This document shows positions 55,819 through 64,000 of a stretch of 64,000 nucleotides of DNA, one piece after another. Position 1 is the first letter of the stretch, and every line of letters begins with the position of its first letter. A program made the position numbers and the translations under genes. The stretch is from Roseburia hominis. GTDB taxonomy: Bacteria; Bacillota; Clostridia; Lachnospirales; Lachnospiraceae. The stretch spans positions 186,001-250,000 of the forward strand of contig NZ_JADYUI010000001.1 in the NCBI RefSeq assembly GCF_021531695.1, given 5' to 3'. Below the pieces are notes generated by a model. The model did no database searches, was not told the DNA's origin, and was given only the letters and a program-made list of their open reading frames with translations.

Positions 55819-56262
55819 CTATTCCCGTGCAAGAATTTTTATATAATGAATCCCTTCCACACGCTCAATCTCCTCTACCATCATTGACAAATCCCGTGTC
55901 TCAGGCAACACGTCAACACTGAGTGTAAGAGATGCAATTCCATTAACCGGCACACTTTGATGAATTGTTAAAATATTTGCCTGATACTCTGCAATCGTTT
56001 TTAACACAATTGACAAAAGACCCGGTTCATCATCAAGCTGTATCACCATGGTAACTGTCTTACCTTTCACATTGTCATGAAAAGGAAAAATATCTTCTTT
56101 ATATTTGTAAAAGGAACTTCTGCTGATTTCTACCATATCGGTAGCTTCCTGCACAGAAGAAGCTCTGCCCGACTCTAACAAACGCTTTGCTTCTACAACT
56201 TTTAGCAGAACTTCCGGAACTGCCTTTTCCTTCAAAACGAAATACTGGCTTTTTTCTTTCAT
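55819..56262 (-). CDS. ACT-domain protein, PheB family
   Basis: 147 residues. The N-terminal ~60 resemble a helix-turn-helix (VQEATDMVEISRSSFYKYKE); residues ~70-147 are an ACT domain (VTMVIQLDDEPGLLSIVLKT, ANILTIHQSVPVNGIASLTL). The family is called PheB or UPF0735 and commonly lies before hom; it is thought to sense an amino acid. The 174-base gap upstream has an inverted repeat at 56299-56325. Confidence 0.9.
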   Translation of the reverse strand: MKEKSQYFVLKEKAVPEVLLKVVEAKRLLESGRASSVQEATDMVEISRSSFYKYKEDIFPFHDNVKGKTVTMVIQLDDEPGLLSIVLKTIAEYQANILTIHQSVPVNGIASLTLSVDVLPETRDLSMMVEEIERVEGIHYIKILARE

Positions 56263-56298
56263 TTGTCTTTGTTACCTCGCTTTCGTTTCAATTTTCAT

Positions 56299-56325
56299 CA
56301 TGTGTATTTTTCACACTTACACATG
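56299..56325. promoter_or_regulatory. Inverted repeat upstream of the ACT regulator gene
   Basis: CATGTGT (56299-56305) and ACACATG (56319-56325) flank a 13-base spacer, ~37 bases before the ATG. Could be an operator or a leader hairpin. No T-box or leader peptide was seen. Confidence 0.35.
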
Positions 56326-56401
56326 TCCTCACGAGGAAGATAATAACACAAACAAACTGCCTGCGCAACCTTTTTCTGGAAAACACTCATTAAAACAGAA
56401 T

Positions 56402-56422
56402 TACGGCAGACATTTTGTCTGC
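56402..56422. terminator. Hairpin downstream of prfB
   Basis: CGGCAGACA pairs with TGTCTGCCG around a 3-base loop, 15 bases after the prfB stop. The T-run (CTTTTT) is on the plus side only; on the minus side termination would rely on the stem. Confidence 0.55.
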
Positions 56423-56436
56423 CGCTTTTTGCAAAC

Positions 56437-57574
56437 TTATTCTATCTCTCCCCCAAGCTCTTTGGGGCATCCTAAGGAAAGCCATTTTAAATATCCATTC
56501 ATAAAAACATCAATTTTTCCATCTAACACACTATCTACATTACCGGTTTCTACACCGGTTCTATGATCTTTCACCATGGTATATGGCTGCATAACATAGG
56601 AACGGATCTGATTTCCCCAGCCTATTTCTGTCACCTCGCCCCGGATATCAGCCGCTTTCTGTGCATTCTCCTGTTGCTTTAACAAATACAGCTTTGCTTT
56701 CAACATCTGCATTGCCTTATCCTTATTCATATGCTGAGAACGTTCATTCTGACACGTTACCACAATTCCGGTCGGATAATGGGTGATCCGGATTGCCGAA
56801 GAAGTCTTATTAATATGCTGTCCACCGGCTCCACTCGAACGATACGTATCAATTCGGATATCTTCATCTTTTACTTCAATATCAAGATCCTCTTCTATAT
56901 CCGGCATAACATCACAGGAGACAAAGGACGTCTGACGTTTCCCGGCTGCATTAAATGGTGAAATACGTACCAGGCGATGTACTCCCTTTTCAGATTTCAG
57001 ATATCCATAAGCATTTTCCCCATTTACCTGAAAAGTAATAGACTTGATTCCTGCCTCATCACCATCAAGAGAATCCAGAACTTCCACCGAAAATCCTTTA
57101 TCACTTGCCCAGCGTGTATACATACGGTACAACATCTCACACCAGTCACAGGATTCCGTTCCACCGGCTCCTGCATGCAAAGACAAAATTGCATTATCCT
57201 TATCATATTCTTCCGAAAGAAGCGTTTTTATACGGATTTTTTCAAAAGTCTGTTCAAACTCTGTCATGGCTTCGTCTGTTTCCGTAACGAGATCCGGGTC
57301 ATTTTCCTCTTCCCCCATCTCGATTAATGTTTCTATTTCTTCGTATTTTTCCTCTAATTGTGCATAAACTTCTGCATCATCTTTTAAGCTCTTTAATTCT
57401 TTCATTTTTTTCTGGGAACCTTCAATATCATCCCAAAAATCAGGAGCTTCCATCTCTCGTTCTAATTCTTCGATTCGCTTTGCCTTATTTGCGAGGTCAA
57501 AGTGAATCCCTCACTTCCTGCAGCGGATTTTTGTAAGAATCCAGTTTTACTTTATAAGCGTCTAACTCAACCAC
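56437..57574 (-). CDS. prfB: Peptide chain release factor 2, with programmed +1 frameshift
   Basis: 378 residues when both parts are joined. The first part runs from a GTG at 57574 for 25 codons (VELDAYKVKLDSYKNPLQEV...RDSL) and stops at TGA 57499-57497. Reading resumes one base on at GAC (57498). The slip site CTT-TGA-C and the SD-like AGTGAGGG just before it match the autoregulated RF2 switch. The rest has the anticodon-like SPF tripeptide (VRISPFNAAGKRQTSF) and the GGQ loop (SSGAGGQHINKTSSAIR). It ends translation at UGA and UAA. An annotation starting at 57453 would lose the N-terminus. Confidence 0.96.
57496..57502 (-). other. RF2 programmed frameshift site
   Basis: CTT (57502-57500), TGA (57499-57497), with C next. 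When RF2 is scarce the ribosome slips from CTT to TTT and reads GAC. The upstream GAGGG helps the slip. Confidence 0.93.
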
Positions 57575-57629
57575 AGAATCACCAACTTTCTTTTTTCCTA
57601 TTTATTGTCGCAGATTTAGTTCCGGTATC

Positions 57630-57658
57630 ATTATATCCATAATGCTTTTTCCCGTCAA
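57630..57658 (-). promoter_or_regulatory. prfB promoter
   Basis: Minus-strand TTGACG (57658-57653), 17 bases, perfect TATAAT (57635-57630), ~50 bases before the GTG start. It begins 9 bases after the stop of the repair gene. Confidence 0.75.
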
Positions 57659-57666
57659 TCTTGTCG

Positions 57667-58362
57667 TTATTTTCTTTTCATCAGACGGAGTTTTTCTTTA
57701 TCTTCCGGCAAGACACGATAAGATTCTATCATTTTCTGGATTGCTTTGTTGTAAGTAAAATCATCCATGTTGCTATTTTCAAGCATCTGCATGGTTTCTT
57801 TTGGAAATTTCACATAACAAACAGAAACGGCCCACGCCACTGCCATTTTAACATAATATCCTTCATGACCAATTCCATCTAAGAGCGGAAGCACTTCATT
57901 TATATAATCTTCTGTTATAAAATGGTCCAGTATCATAACCACACCAAACCTGATTACAAATTCTTCCTTCCGTTGTAACAACCCACAGGCATAATTCCAA
58001 TATGCTTTTGCGTCCAACGCATTCTGTGGTTTCATTCCGGCACAAGTGCTGTCACAAACAGACCAGTTATTGATTTTTTTCACGAAGCAATTCAAATAAG
58101 GCTCCTTTTCTTCAAAAGAAGCCTTTGCGTACCCAAGTGTCATGCCCTGAAGCATCGTTTCTTCCATTACATCATCTAACGCATGCTCTAAATATTCTCT
58201 CCAATCCCCTTTTGCCAGTTCTTTTGCCATTTTCCGCAAAAGTGGCAAACGAATTCCAAGAATATGCTCCACTCCCGGAATCAGAGAAGATGTAAATTTT
58301 CGATAACCGTCCTCACTATATTCCGTCAGCTTTTCTTTAATCCAGTCATTTGTATTTTCCAT
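57667..58362 (-). CDS. AlkD-like DNA alkylation repair protein
   Basis: 231 residues of helical HEAT-like repeats. Blocks typical of the family: GIRLPLLRKMAKELAKGDW, NNWSVCDSTCAGMKP, RFGVVMILDHFI, YYVKMAVAWAVSVCYVKFP. AlkD is a glycosylase for alkylated bases without base flipping; some relatives have lost activity, and the catalytic residues cannot be settled by eye. 15 bases after the next upstream gene's end. Confidence 0.85.
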   Translation of the reverse strand: MENTNDWIKEKLTEYSEDGYRKFTSSLIPGVEHILGIRLPLLRKMAKELAKGDWREYLEHALDDVMEETMLQGMTLGYAKASFEEKEPYLNCFVKKINNWSVCDSTCAGMKPQNALDAKAYWNYACGLLQRKEEFVIRFGVVMILDHFITEDYINEVLPLLDGIGHEGYYVKMAVAWAVSVCYVKFPKETMQMLENSNMDDFTYNKAIQKMIESYRVLPEDKEKLRLMKRK

Positions 58363-58377
58363 TATTCTTATTTCTTT

Positions 58378-59673
58378 CTATTGTTCTTGTAATTCGCCTT
58401 CTAATACTTCGATTGCCTTTGCCACCTGATTATCGCAATGGTAATCAAATGCTTCGTTTGGATCTCCTGTATATTCATATTCCAATGAAATATCCGGTTC
58501 AATTCCGGTTCCCTGAATATTCTCTCCATTTGGAGTAAAATATTTGGCAATCGTAAGCTTTATGGCATCTCCTTCCGGTAATTCAATGGTATTTTGCACC
58601 ACACCTTTTCCATAAGTCGTCGTTCCGATTAAGGTGCCATAATTATAATCCCTGATTGCACCCGCAAAGATTTCAGAAGCGCTTGCACTGTATTCATTCA
58701 CCAAAACCACCATCGGATAATTCATCACGGTATCTCCGGAAGAAGTACAGTCCTGACGATTTCCATATTTATCTTCCATGTAAACGGTAATTCCCTCCGG
58801 CAGAATATCATCCAGCATCTGTGTCACTGCCGGAAGCATTCCTCCACCATTATTTCGCAAATCTACAATCATTGCTTTCATACCCTGAGTCTCCAGCTCT
58901 GTAATGGTACTTTTAAACTGATTTGCCGTATCTTCTTCAAACCCGGAAACGTAAATATATCCAATTCCATCTTCAAACATCTGACCGGCAACACTCTGTT
59001 CATTTACCTTCGCACGTTTGATGTCATATTCAGAATACTCACTCGCCCCCTCATGGCAAACCACAAGATGCACGGTTGTTCCTTCTTCTCCACGAATACG
59101 CATAACCAGATCAGACAGTTCCATACTGGTCGCATCAATATCTTCCACTTTGACAATGGTATCTCCAACTTCAAGTCCTGCCTCTTGCGCCGGTGTATTA
59201 TCATAAATCTTTGTAATCGTCACCTGCATGGTTTCCTTATCTTGTGACAATCCTGCTCCAATTCCATAAAAATTTCCATGTATCTGCTTCATCAGTTCAT
59301 TGTATTTGTCCTCTGTATAATAAGCAGAATATGGATCGTTCAATCCTTCCACCAGACCTGCATAGAGCCCTTCCTGCATTTTTTTCGTATCGACATCTTC
59401 ATAATAATTTGCATCAATCTGCTCCATAAGCTGATTTAATTTATCTAATGTCTTTTGATCAAAAACCTCTTTTGCTTCCTGCGTTGTTGCATTCACTGCA
59501 ACAGTATCATCCTGCATATGCGAAATATATAAAATTCCCGTAAAAGCCACAGAAGTGCCTAAAATACCGGCAATCAATCCGGCCAGAAAGCCTTTTTCTC
59601 TTTTTCTTTTATTTTGTTCCGGCACATTATTTATTTTCTCTTCTTCTTTTCCAACTTCTCTTTTTTCTTCCAT
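58378..59673 (-). CDS. S41-family carboxy-terminal processing protease (CtpA-like)
   Basis: About 431 residues. A charged cytoplasmic start is followed by one membrane helix (FLAGLIAGILGTSVAFTGIL), a PDZ domain (~110-195; YGIGAGLSQ, AQEAGLEVGDTIVKVED) and the S41 catalytic part with VDLRNNGGGMLPAV, the serine in VNEYSASASEIFAGAIRDY and the lysine in GTTTYGKGVVQ. It trims exported proteins. The start is uncertain: ATG 59673 has GAGAGG but short spacing; earlier ATGs (59721, 59709) overlap or follow the M23 gene. It follows the peptidase gene and may regulate it. Confidence 0.88.
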   Translation of the reverse strand: MEEKREVGKEEEKINNVPEQNKRKREKGFLAGLIAGILGTSVAFTGILYISHMQDDTVAVNATTQEAKEVFDQKTLDKLNQLMEQIDANYYEDVDTKKMQEGLYAGLVEGLNDPYSAYYTEDKYNELMKQIHGNFYGIGAGLSQDKETMQVTITKIYDNTPAQEAGLEVGDTIVKVEDIDATSMELSDLVMRIRGEEGTTVHLVVCHEGASEYSEYDIKRAKVNEQSVAGQMFEDGIGYIYVSGFEEDTANQFKSTITELETQGMKAMIVDLRNNGGGMLPAVTQMLDDILPEGITVYMEDKYGNRQDCTSSGDTVMNYPMVVLVNEYSASASEIFAGAIRDYNYGTLIGTTTYGKGVVQNTIELPEGDAIKLTIAKYFTPNGENIQGTGIEPDISLEYEYTGDPNEAFDYHCDNQVAKAIEVLEGELQEQ

Positions 59674-59705
59674 TTTTCCTCTCTTTTCCTTATTTTTCCC
59701 AAAAA

Positions 59706-61031
59706 TCATAAATAATTCCATGGACTCACATAGGCTCCATTTAAACTGACACCAAAATGCAAATGATTTCCAGTGGAAATTCCGGTACTTCCGACTTTTG
59801 CTATTACCTGTCCGGCACTCACATAATCTCCCAAAGATACATTAAGTGCAGAGGCATGCATATAAACTGTACAAAGCCCATTTCCATGGCTAAGAATTAC
59901 ATGGTTTCCTGCTGCCGCAGAATATCCGGCATAAATTACTTCTCCCTGCGCTGCTGCCACAATATCGGCTCCTGCTGCTGCTCCAATATCAATTCCTTTA
60001 TGTACCGAAGATGCACCTGCTGTTGGTGAAAGTCTGTTTCCATAGTCACTGGTCACACGATTACTGCTCGGACATGGCCAGGTAAACACTCCTCCGGTAT
60101 AAGTCGGAGGTGCCACGTTATCTGACGAAGAACTTCCTTCACTCGGCTGTTTTTCTCCGGTTTCAGTGGAATCTTGCACGGCTGCGGCCTGTTCCTGCTG
60201 CTTTTTCAATTCTTCCGCTTTTCTTTGCTCTTCCCTTTGTTTTTGCAACGCAAGCTGTGTCTTAATTTCTGCAATTACCTCTTCCTGCGCCTGAAGCTCG
60301 CTTTCATATGCCTGTGCTTCTCCTTCTGCCGTACTAAGTTCACTTCCGATATTCAAAAGTTCTGTCTCTTTCTGGCTTTTCAGTGTTTCTACCGCTGCTT
60401 TCTGGTCATCCAACTGTGCCTGCATCGTTTTTAAATCTGCATAATCCTGCTCTAATTTGGTCTTCGTATCTGCAATCAGCTGTGTTGTATTTTGATACTG
60501 TTCTAACATCTGCCTATCATACTCTGAAATCTGATAAATATAAGTTGCAGAATTTAAAAATTCAGAAACATTTCTGGCAGACAATAAAATCTGCATATAG
60601 TTGGTACTGCTTGTATTTTCATACATATACTGTATTCTGAGCTTCATACTGTCATATTGAATGGCTGCATCTGCTTCTGACTGCGTAAGCAATGTCTTAG
60701 TATCAGATATCTCTGTATCCTTGGCCTCTAATTTATTTTGCAATTCATTGATCCGCGTGGAAATTGCCGACATTTTTGTATCCAATTCCTGAATTTTTGT
60801 CTCTGCATCCTCTTTTGAATTTTGCAAATCAGAAATAAGTCCCTGTGCTTCTTCCAATGCCGACTCTAATTCTTTCTTTTCCTGTTCCGCATTCGTAAGA
60901 GAATCATTTGTCACTGATGTATCACCTGATGGAGCTTTTTCTGTTGCAGACACCTTTCCTGCTGTCATCACTGTAAATATACTAACCAGTAGTAAAAAAA
61001 TGTATTTTTTCTTTCTTTTCAATCTTATCAT
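59706..61031 (-). CDS. Coiled-coil M23 peptidoglycan endopeptidase (EnvC/PcsB-like role)
   Basis: 441 residues. A signal peptide (YIFLLLVSIFTVMTAGKVSA) is followed by a long coiled coil from ~45 to 285, a low-complexity linker rich in Ser/Gln, and an M23 LytM domain from ~320. Zinc ligands are complete: HKGIDIGA (His, Asp) and HLHFG; VYMHAS gives the catalytic His. So it is likely an active peptidase, unlike EnvC with a degenerate site. It follows ftsX by 92 bases and is probably gated by FtsEX for daughter-cell separation. Confidence 0.92.
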   Translation of the reverse strand: MIRLKRKKKYIFLLLVSIFTVMTAGKVSATEKAPSGDTSVTNDSLTNAEQEKKELESALEEAQGLISDLQNSKEDAETKIQELDTKMSAISTRINELQNKLEAKDTEISDTKTLLTQSEADAAIQYDSMKLRIQYMYENTSSTNYMQILLSARNVSEFLNSATYIYQISEYDRQMLEQYQNTTQLIADTKTKLEQDYADLKTMQAQLDDQKAAVETLKSQKETELLNIGSELSTAEGEAQAYESELQAQEEVIAEIKTQLALQKQREEQRKAEELKKQQEQAAAVQDSTETGEKQPSEGSSSSDNVAPPTYTGGVFTWPCPSSNRVTSDYGNRLSPTAGASSVHKGIDIGAAAGADIVAAAQGEVIYAGYSAAAGNHVILSHGNGLCTVYMHASALNVSLGDYVSAGQVIAKVGSTGISTGNHLHFGVSLNGAYVSPWNYL

Positions 61032-61122
61032 TTAATCCTCATTCAAATCCCATTTTTTGCCATTTGTTCCACAAGCTGAATATGGGCATCCCATGCAACG
61101 CACAGAATACCCATGTTCCTAT

Positions 61123-62031
61123 TTATACTCTTAAATGTTTATGAATCGTAATACAACTTCCTAAAAAGCCAATTCCCACACCCAAAATCAACGCTACCGG
61201 AAGTAATGTTTCAAACACCTGATTTACCGGTAAAAATTTCATCATATTACTGAGAAATGAAAATTTCCCGGCAATATAAACTACAAGTTTACTGTATAAG
61301 ACATACAAAATCGCAAGTGGTAGAACAGAACCGATTAATCCGATTAAAATTCCCTCTACCACAAAGGGTGCCCGTACAAAGTAATCCGTTGCACCGATCA
61401 ATTTCATAATTCCAATTTCTTCTTTTCGCACTGAAATGCCAATAGTAACGGTATTACTGATAAGAAAAGTAGAGACCGCCAGCAGAATCATAATAATTCC
61501 GATTGATACATAACTGATTAGCGAATTAAAATCAGACAAAGTATTTGCCGCCACTTCAGACTGATTCACCTTTCGTATCCCATCAATGGATTCCAGATAA
61601 GTAACAAGTGCATCCTGCATAGAAATATCATTTAAATAAATCTCATAGTGCGCAGAATTCGCTAATGGATTATCATCTGCAAATCCCGCAGCAAGTTCCT
61701 CATTTCCCTCAAAATACGTTTTTTGGAACTCACTCCATGCATCTTCCGCAGATACAAAATCAAATTTTGCAACTTCTGCTCTTTTTTCGATTTTATTACC
61801 AATATCCTTAATTTGTTCTTCGCTGATACCCTCATCAAAGAAAGCGGTTACTGCAACACCTTCCTCTGCATTCTTCACCATTGCCTGAAAATTTGTAACA
61901 ATAGAGTAAAAAAGTCCAAACAAAAAAATGCATGCCGACATTGTTGCAATTGATGCAAGCGAAAACAAACGGTTACTCCAGATATTTTTCACACCTTGTT
62001 TTAATGTATAAAAAAACGAACTAATCCTCAT
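61123..62031 (-). CDS. ftsX: Cell-division ABC transporter permease FtsX
   Basis: 302 residues from ATG 62031; a start at 62064 lies deep inside ftsE. One N-terminal helix, an extracellular domain (~50-165) for the hydrolase partner, then three helices with the FtsX motif VSTFLISNTVTIGISVRKEE and GIMKLIGATDYFVRAPFVVE. It overlaps the end of ftsE by 11 bases; GGTGAT serves as its ribosome site. Downstream ~90 bases hold a weak hairpin (ATGGGTAT/ATGCCCAT) before the M23 gene. Confidence 0.95.
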   Translation of the reverse strand: MRISSFFYTLKQGVKNIWSNRLFSLASIATMSACIFLFGLFYSIVTNFQAMVKNAEEGVAVTAFFDEGISEEQIKDIGNKIEKRAEVAKFDFVSAEDAWSEFQKTYFEGNEELAAGFADDNPLANSAHYEIYLNDISMQDALVTYLESIDGIRKVNQSEVAANTLSDFNSLISYVSIGIIMILLAVSTFLISNTVTIGISVRKEEIGIMKLIGATDYFVRAPFVVEGILIGLIGSVLPLAILYVLYSKLVVYIAGKFSFLSNMMKFLPVNQVFETLLPVALILGVGIGFLGSCITIHKHLRV

Positions 62032-62707
62032 CGCTATAATCACCCGGTACTTCGTCTTTTTCAATGACGCCTTTCTTAATTGTTATCACGCGCTTTTTCA
62101 TGGCTTTCACAATCTGCATATTATGTGTAACAACAAGTACTGTCGTCCCACGCTTATTGATTTCTTCCAGAAGACGCATAATCTCCCATGCATTTTTCTC
62201 ATCCAGATTTCCGGTCGGTTCATCCGCAAGCAGAATCTTAGGTTCGTTTACTAATGCTCTCGCAATTGCCACTCTCTGTTGTTCTCCGCCGGATAATTGT
62301 TTCGGAAGCGATTTATATTTTGCTGCCAATCCTACCATTGATAACATGGTCGGCACATTACTTCTGATTTTTCTTGTCGAAGTTCCAATTACTCTTTGTG
62401 CGAATGCAACGTTTTCATAGACATTTCTGTCTTTCAACAAACGGAAATCCTGAAAAACAACCCCAACATTTCTTCGATATCGCGGAATCTGTTTTCTTCG
62501 TATTTTATGTAAATCCTTTCCATTTATCGTAATTTTCCCCTCCGTAGGCTCCAGTTCTTTCAAAAGCAGTTTAATCAAAGTGGATTTTCCAGAACCGCTG
62601 TCCCCTACAACAAATACAAACTCTCCCTCTTTAATATTTAAACTGATATCATTTAAAGCAGGTATTCCTGCTGAATATGATTTGCTGACATGCTCAAGCT
62701 TAATCAT
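62021..62707 (-). CDS. ftsE: Cell-division ABC ATPase FtsE
   Basis: 228 residues. Walker A GDSGSGKSTLIKLLLKE, signature LSGGEQQRVAIARALVNEP, Walker B ILLADEPTGNLD, and the switch VLVVTHNMQIV. It powers FtsX to activate wall hydrolysis during division. AGGAGGAATT precedes the ATG. It starts 8 bases after the stop of the regulator gene. Confidence 0.97.
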   Translation of the reverse strand: MIKLEHVSKSYSAGIPALNDISLNIKEGEFVFVVGDSGSGKSTLIKLLLKELEPTEGKITINGKDLHKIRRKQIPRYRRNVGVVFQDFRLLKDRNVYENVAFAQRVIGTSTRKIRSNVPTMLSMVGLAAKYKSLPKQLSGGEQQRVAIARALVNEPKILLADEPTGNLDEKNAWEIMRLLEEINKRGTTVLVVTHNMQIVKAMKKRVITIKKGVIEKDEVPGDYSDED

Positions 62708-62715
62708 AATTCCTC

Positions 62716-63807
62716 CTAGTAATCCAGTGACTCCATATATTTCATATATTTTACAACCATAAGCGCAATCTTAAAGGTAATGGCATCTTCAAATACCCGA
62801 AGATCCAGCCCCGTACTCTTTTGTAATTTGTCCAGACGATATACTAATGTATTTCTGTGAATATATAACTGTCTTGATGTCTCCGAAACATTTAAATTAT
62901 TTTCAAAGAATTTATTGATTGTCGTCAATGTTTCCTCATCAAAGTCATCCGGCGATTTTCCTCCAAAAATCTCGCGGATAAACATTTTACAAAGTGGAAT
63001 TGGAAGCTGATAGATCAAACGTCCGATCCCAAGCGTAGAATATGCAATAATATTCTTCTCTTCAAAGAAAATCTTTCCGACATCAAGCGCCATACGGGCT
63101 TCCTTATAAGAACGTGACACTTCTTTAATCTCATTCACCACCGTACCATACGCAATATAAACATCACAGTCTGAGTCCCCATTCTTAAAAAGGTTCAGGA
63201 TTACTTCCGCCGTCTTTTCCAAATCCTCGTAAGTTTCATTTTCTGCAAGTTCCTTTACGACAATGATATTTTTCTCATCCACTGCAGTAACAAAATCCTT
63301 AGATTTTCCGCCAAATAAAGAACGCACTTTCTCCAATTCATTTCCATCTTTTTCCCGGTTTGTTTCTACAATAAATACAACTCTTCGCACTTCCGTCTCG
63401 ATATGCAGTTTCTTCGCACGATTATAAATATCTACCAAAAGAAGATTATCTAACAGTAAGTTCTTTATAAAATTATCCTTATCAAATCTCTCTTTATAGG
63501 CAACCAAAAGATTCTGAACCTGAAAAACTGCAATTTTTCCTACCATGTAAACATCTTCACTGTTACCATTCGCAAGCAGCACGTATTCCAATTGATGTTC
63601 GTCAAAAACTTTAAAAAACTGGCATCCTGAAACTACCTGACTATCCGCAGGTGATTCCATAAATGCAAGTGCCGGATTGACAAAACCATCCGAATCCGCA
63701 AATGTTGTCGCAAGTACTTTTCCTTCTGTATCAATAACACACAAATCAATTTTGGTGATGTTCTTCAATCCGTCAATGGTATTTTGAAGTATTTGATTTG
63801 AAATCAT
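62716..63807 (-). CDS. PucR/CdaR-type (sugar-diacid regulator family) transcriptional regulator
   Basis: 363 residues from ATG 63807, AAAGGAG at 8 bases; a GTG three codons earlier is too close. Residues ~5-125 resemble the diacid-recognition domain (IDLCVIDTEGKVLATTFAD, SGCQFFKVFDEHQLEYVLLA). The C-terminus is the PucR helix-turn-helix: FFENNLNVSETSRQLYIHRN then TLVYRLDKLQKSTGLD. Not related to the c-di-AMP regulator CdaR at 31356. Its position 8 bases before ftsE is unexpected for a sugar regulator, so it may control the division module. Confidence 0.85.
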   Translation of the reverse strand: MISNQILQNTIDGLKNITKIDLCVIDTEGKVLATTFADSDGFVNPALAFMESPADSQVVSGCQFFKVFDEHQLEYVLLANGNSEDVYMVGKIAVFQVQNLLVAYKERFDKDNFIKNLLLDNLLLVDIYNRAKKLHIETEVRRVVFIVETNREKDGNELEKVRSLFGGKSKDFVTAVDEKNIIVVKELAENETYEDLEKTAEVILNLFKNGDSDCDVYIAYGTVVNEIKEVSRSYKEARMALDVGKIFFEEKNIIAYSTLGIGRLIYQLPIPLCKMFIREIFGGKSPDDFDEETLTTINKFFENNLNVSETSRQLYIHRNTLVYRLDKLQKSTGLDLRVFEDAITFKIALMVVKYMKYMESLDY

Positions 63808-63954
63808 ATTCTTCACTCCTTTTTATCGTATCTTGTAATATCATATACAACTTTCACAAAAAATTCTGTTTTAACCCCAAATCAACTTTTCTCTATTTTA
63901 ATATTTTAATGCAAAACACCAAAAAAATAAAGAGGAAAACGCATTTATTTTATG

Positions 63955-64000
63955 CTAATATTCCAAAAAGCCTTCTCCAACCACTTCTCTGGCATCTGTC
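63955..64000 (-). CDS. Possible C-terminus of a gene cut by the window edge
   Basis: A minus-strand frame enters from the right edge and ends in TAG at 63957-63955 after about 14 codons (TDAREVVGEGFLEY). The composition looks coding, but other frames are open too, and there is no way to name the gene. The 147 bases between it and the regulator gene are AT rich with no clear promoter or terminator. Confidence 0.3.
   Translation of the reverse strand, partial: TDAREVVGEGFLEY

Noticed and set aside
56263-56436. Possible T-box or leader peptide before the ACT regulator / hom genes
   Set aside because: No T-box core sequence, specifier stem or leader peptide with regulatory codons; only a short inverted repeat.
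61055-61126. 23-codon frame (MGILCVAWDA...) in the ftsX-M23 gap
   Set aside because: Weak ribosome site and overlap with a hairpin; too little support to call a gene.
1-64000. CRISPR array, tRNA or rRNA genes, prophage or restriction genes
   Set aside because: No spaced direct repeats, cloverleaf-like sequences, rRNA motifs or phage/defence proteins were seen.

Overview
The window looks like the chromosome of a motile, low-GC, strictly anaerobic Firmicute, most likely a flagellated Lachnospiraceae (the Roseburia / Agathobacter / Lachnospira type). The reasons are the cdaA-cdaR-glmM operon, an Mbl-FlgF-FlgG-rod-binding-protein cluster, a flavodiiron protein, TSCPD, DUF975 and YvyF family proteins, and AGGAGG ribosome sites throughout. 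Almost every gene is on the minus strand. This is inference from gene content; no database was searched.

Right to left (the direction of most transcription). Positions 63955-57630 hold a partial gene end, a sugar-diacid/PucR-type regulator, ftsE, ftsX, a coiled-coil M23 endopeptidase, an S41 carboxy-terminal protease (a cell-separation module) and an AlkD-like repair protein. Positions 57574-54590 carry prfB with a programmed +1 frameshift, an ACT-domain regulator (PheB type) and homoserine dehydrogenase. Positions 54494-52140 are a small divergent region with DUF975, DUF2752 and TSCPD genes and a strong candidate for a ~320-nt structured non-coding RNA (consensus promoter, long closing helix, strong terminator). 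Then come secA, a flavodiiron protein, and the uvrB-uvrA operon, which is flanked on both sides by related palindromic repeats; one of them supplies the uvrA stop codon. Positions 42006-42879 are an 870-base gap holding a candidate small RNA, a ~314-bp MITE-like element and a terminator. Next are mbl, two rod/hook genes and a rod-binding protein, followed by recD2-comF-yvyF.

From 35093 to 694 is one nearly gapless minus-strand run. It starts with two membrane proteins, then cdaA, cdaR, glmM (c-di-AMP and peptidoglycan precursor control) and an HPr-like protein, and passes without room for a terminator into a large surface-polysaccharide locus. Its upstream part encodes a DUF2142 membrane glycosyltransferase, the complete dTDP-L-rhamnose pathway (rfbA, B, C, D), rhamnan-type glycosyltransferases (RgpF), an ABC exporter whose ATPase has a C-terminal carbohydrate-binding-like domain, and an adjacent methyltransferase plus kinase-like/coiled-coil pair that resembles a split WbdD chain terminator. 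An O-acyltransferase and a secreted wall-binding SGNH esterase follow. A second promoter (9363-9391) starts a second glycan module: polyprenyl-phosphate sugar transferase, four glycosyltransferase or DUF4422 genes, UDP-galactopyranose mutase and a second ABC exporter without the binding domain, ending in a UDPGP-family uridylyltransferase cut by the window edge.

The working picture is two ABC-exported glycans, one rhamnose based with a length- or cap-sensing terminator and one containing galactofuranose, built next to the c-di-AMP/cell-wall operon. The best candidates for undescribed biology are the split WbdD/Wzt-CBD system in a Gram-positive, the ncRNA at 52632-52954, and the repeat families around uvrAB.
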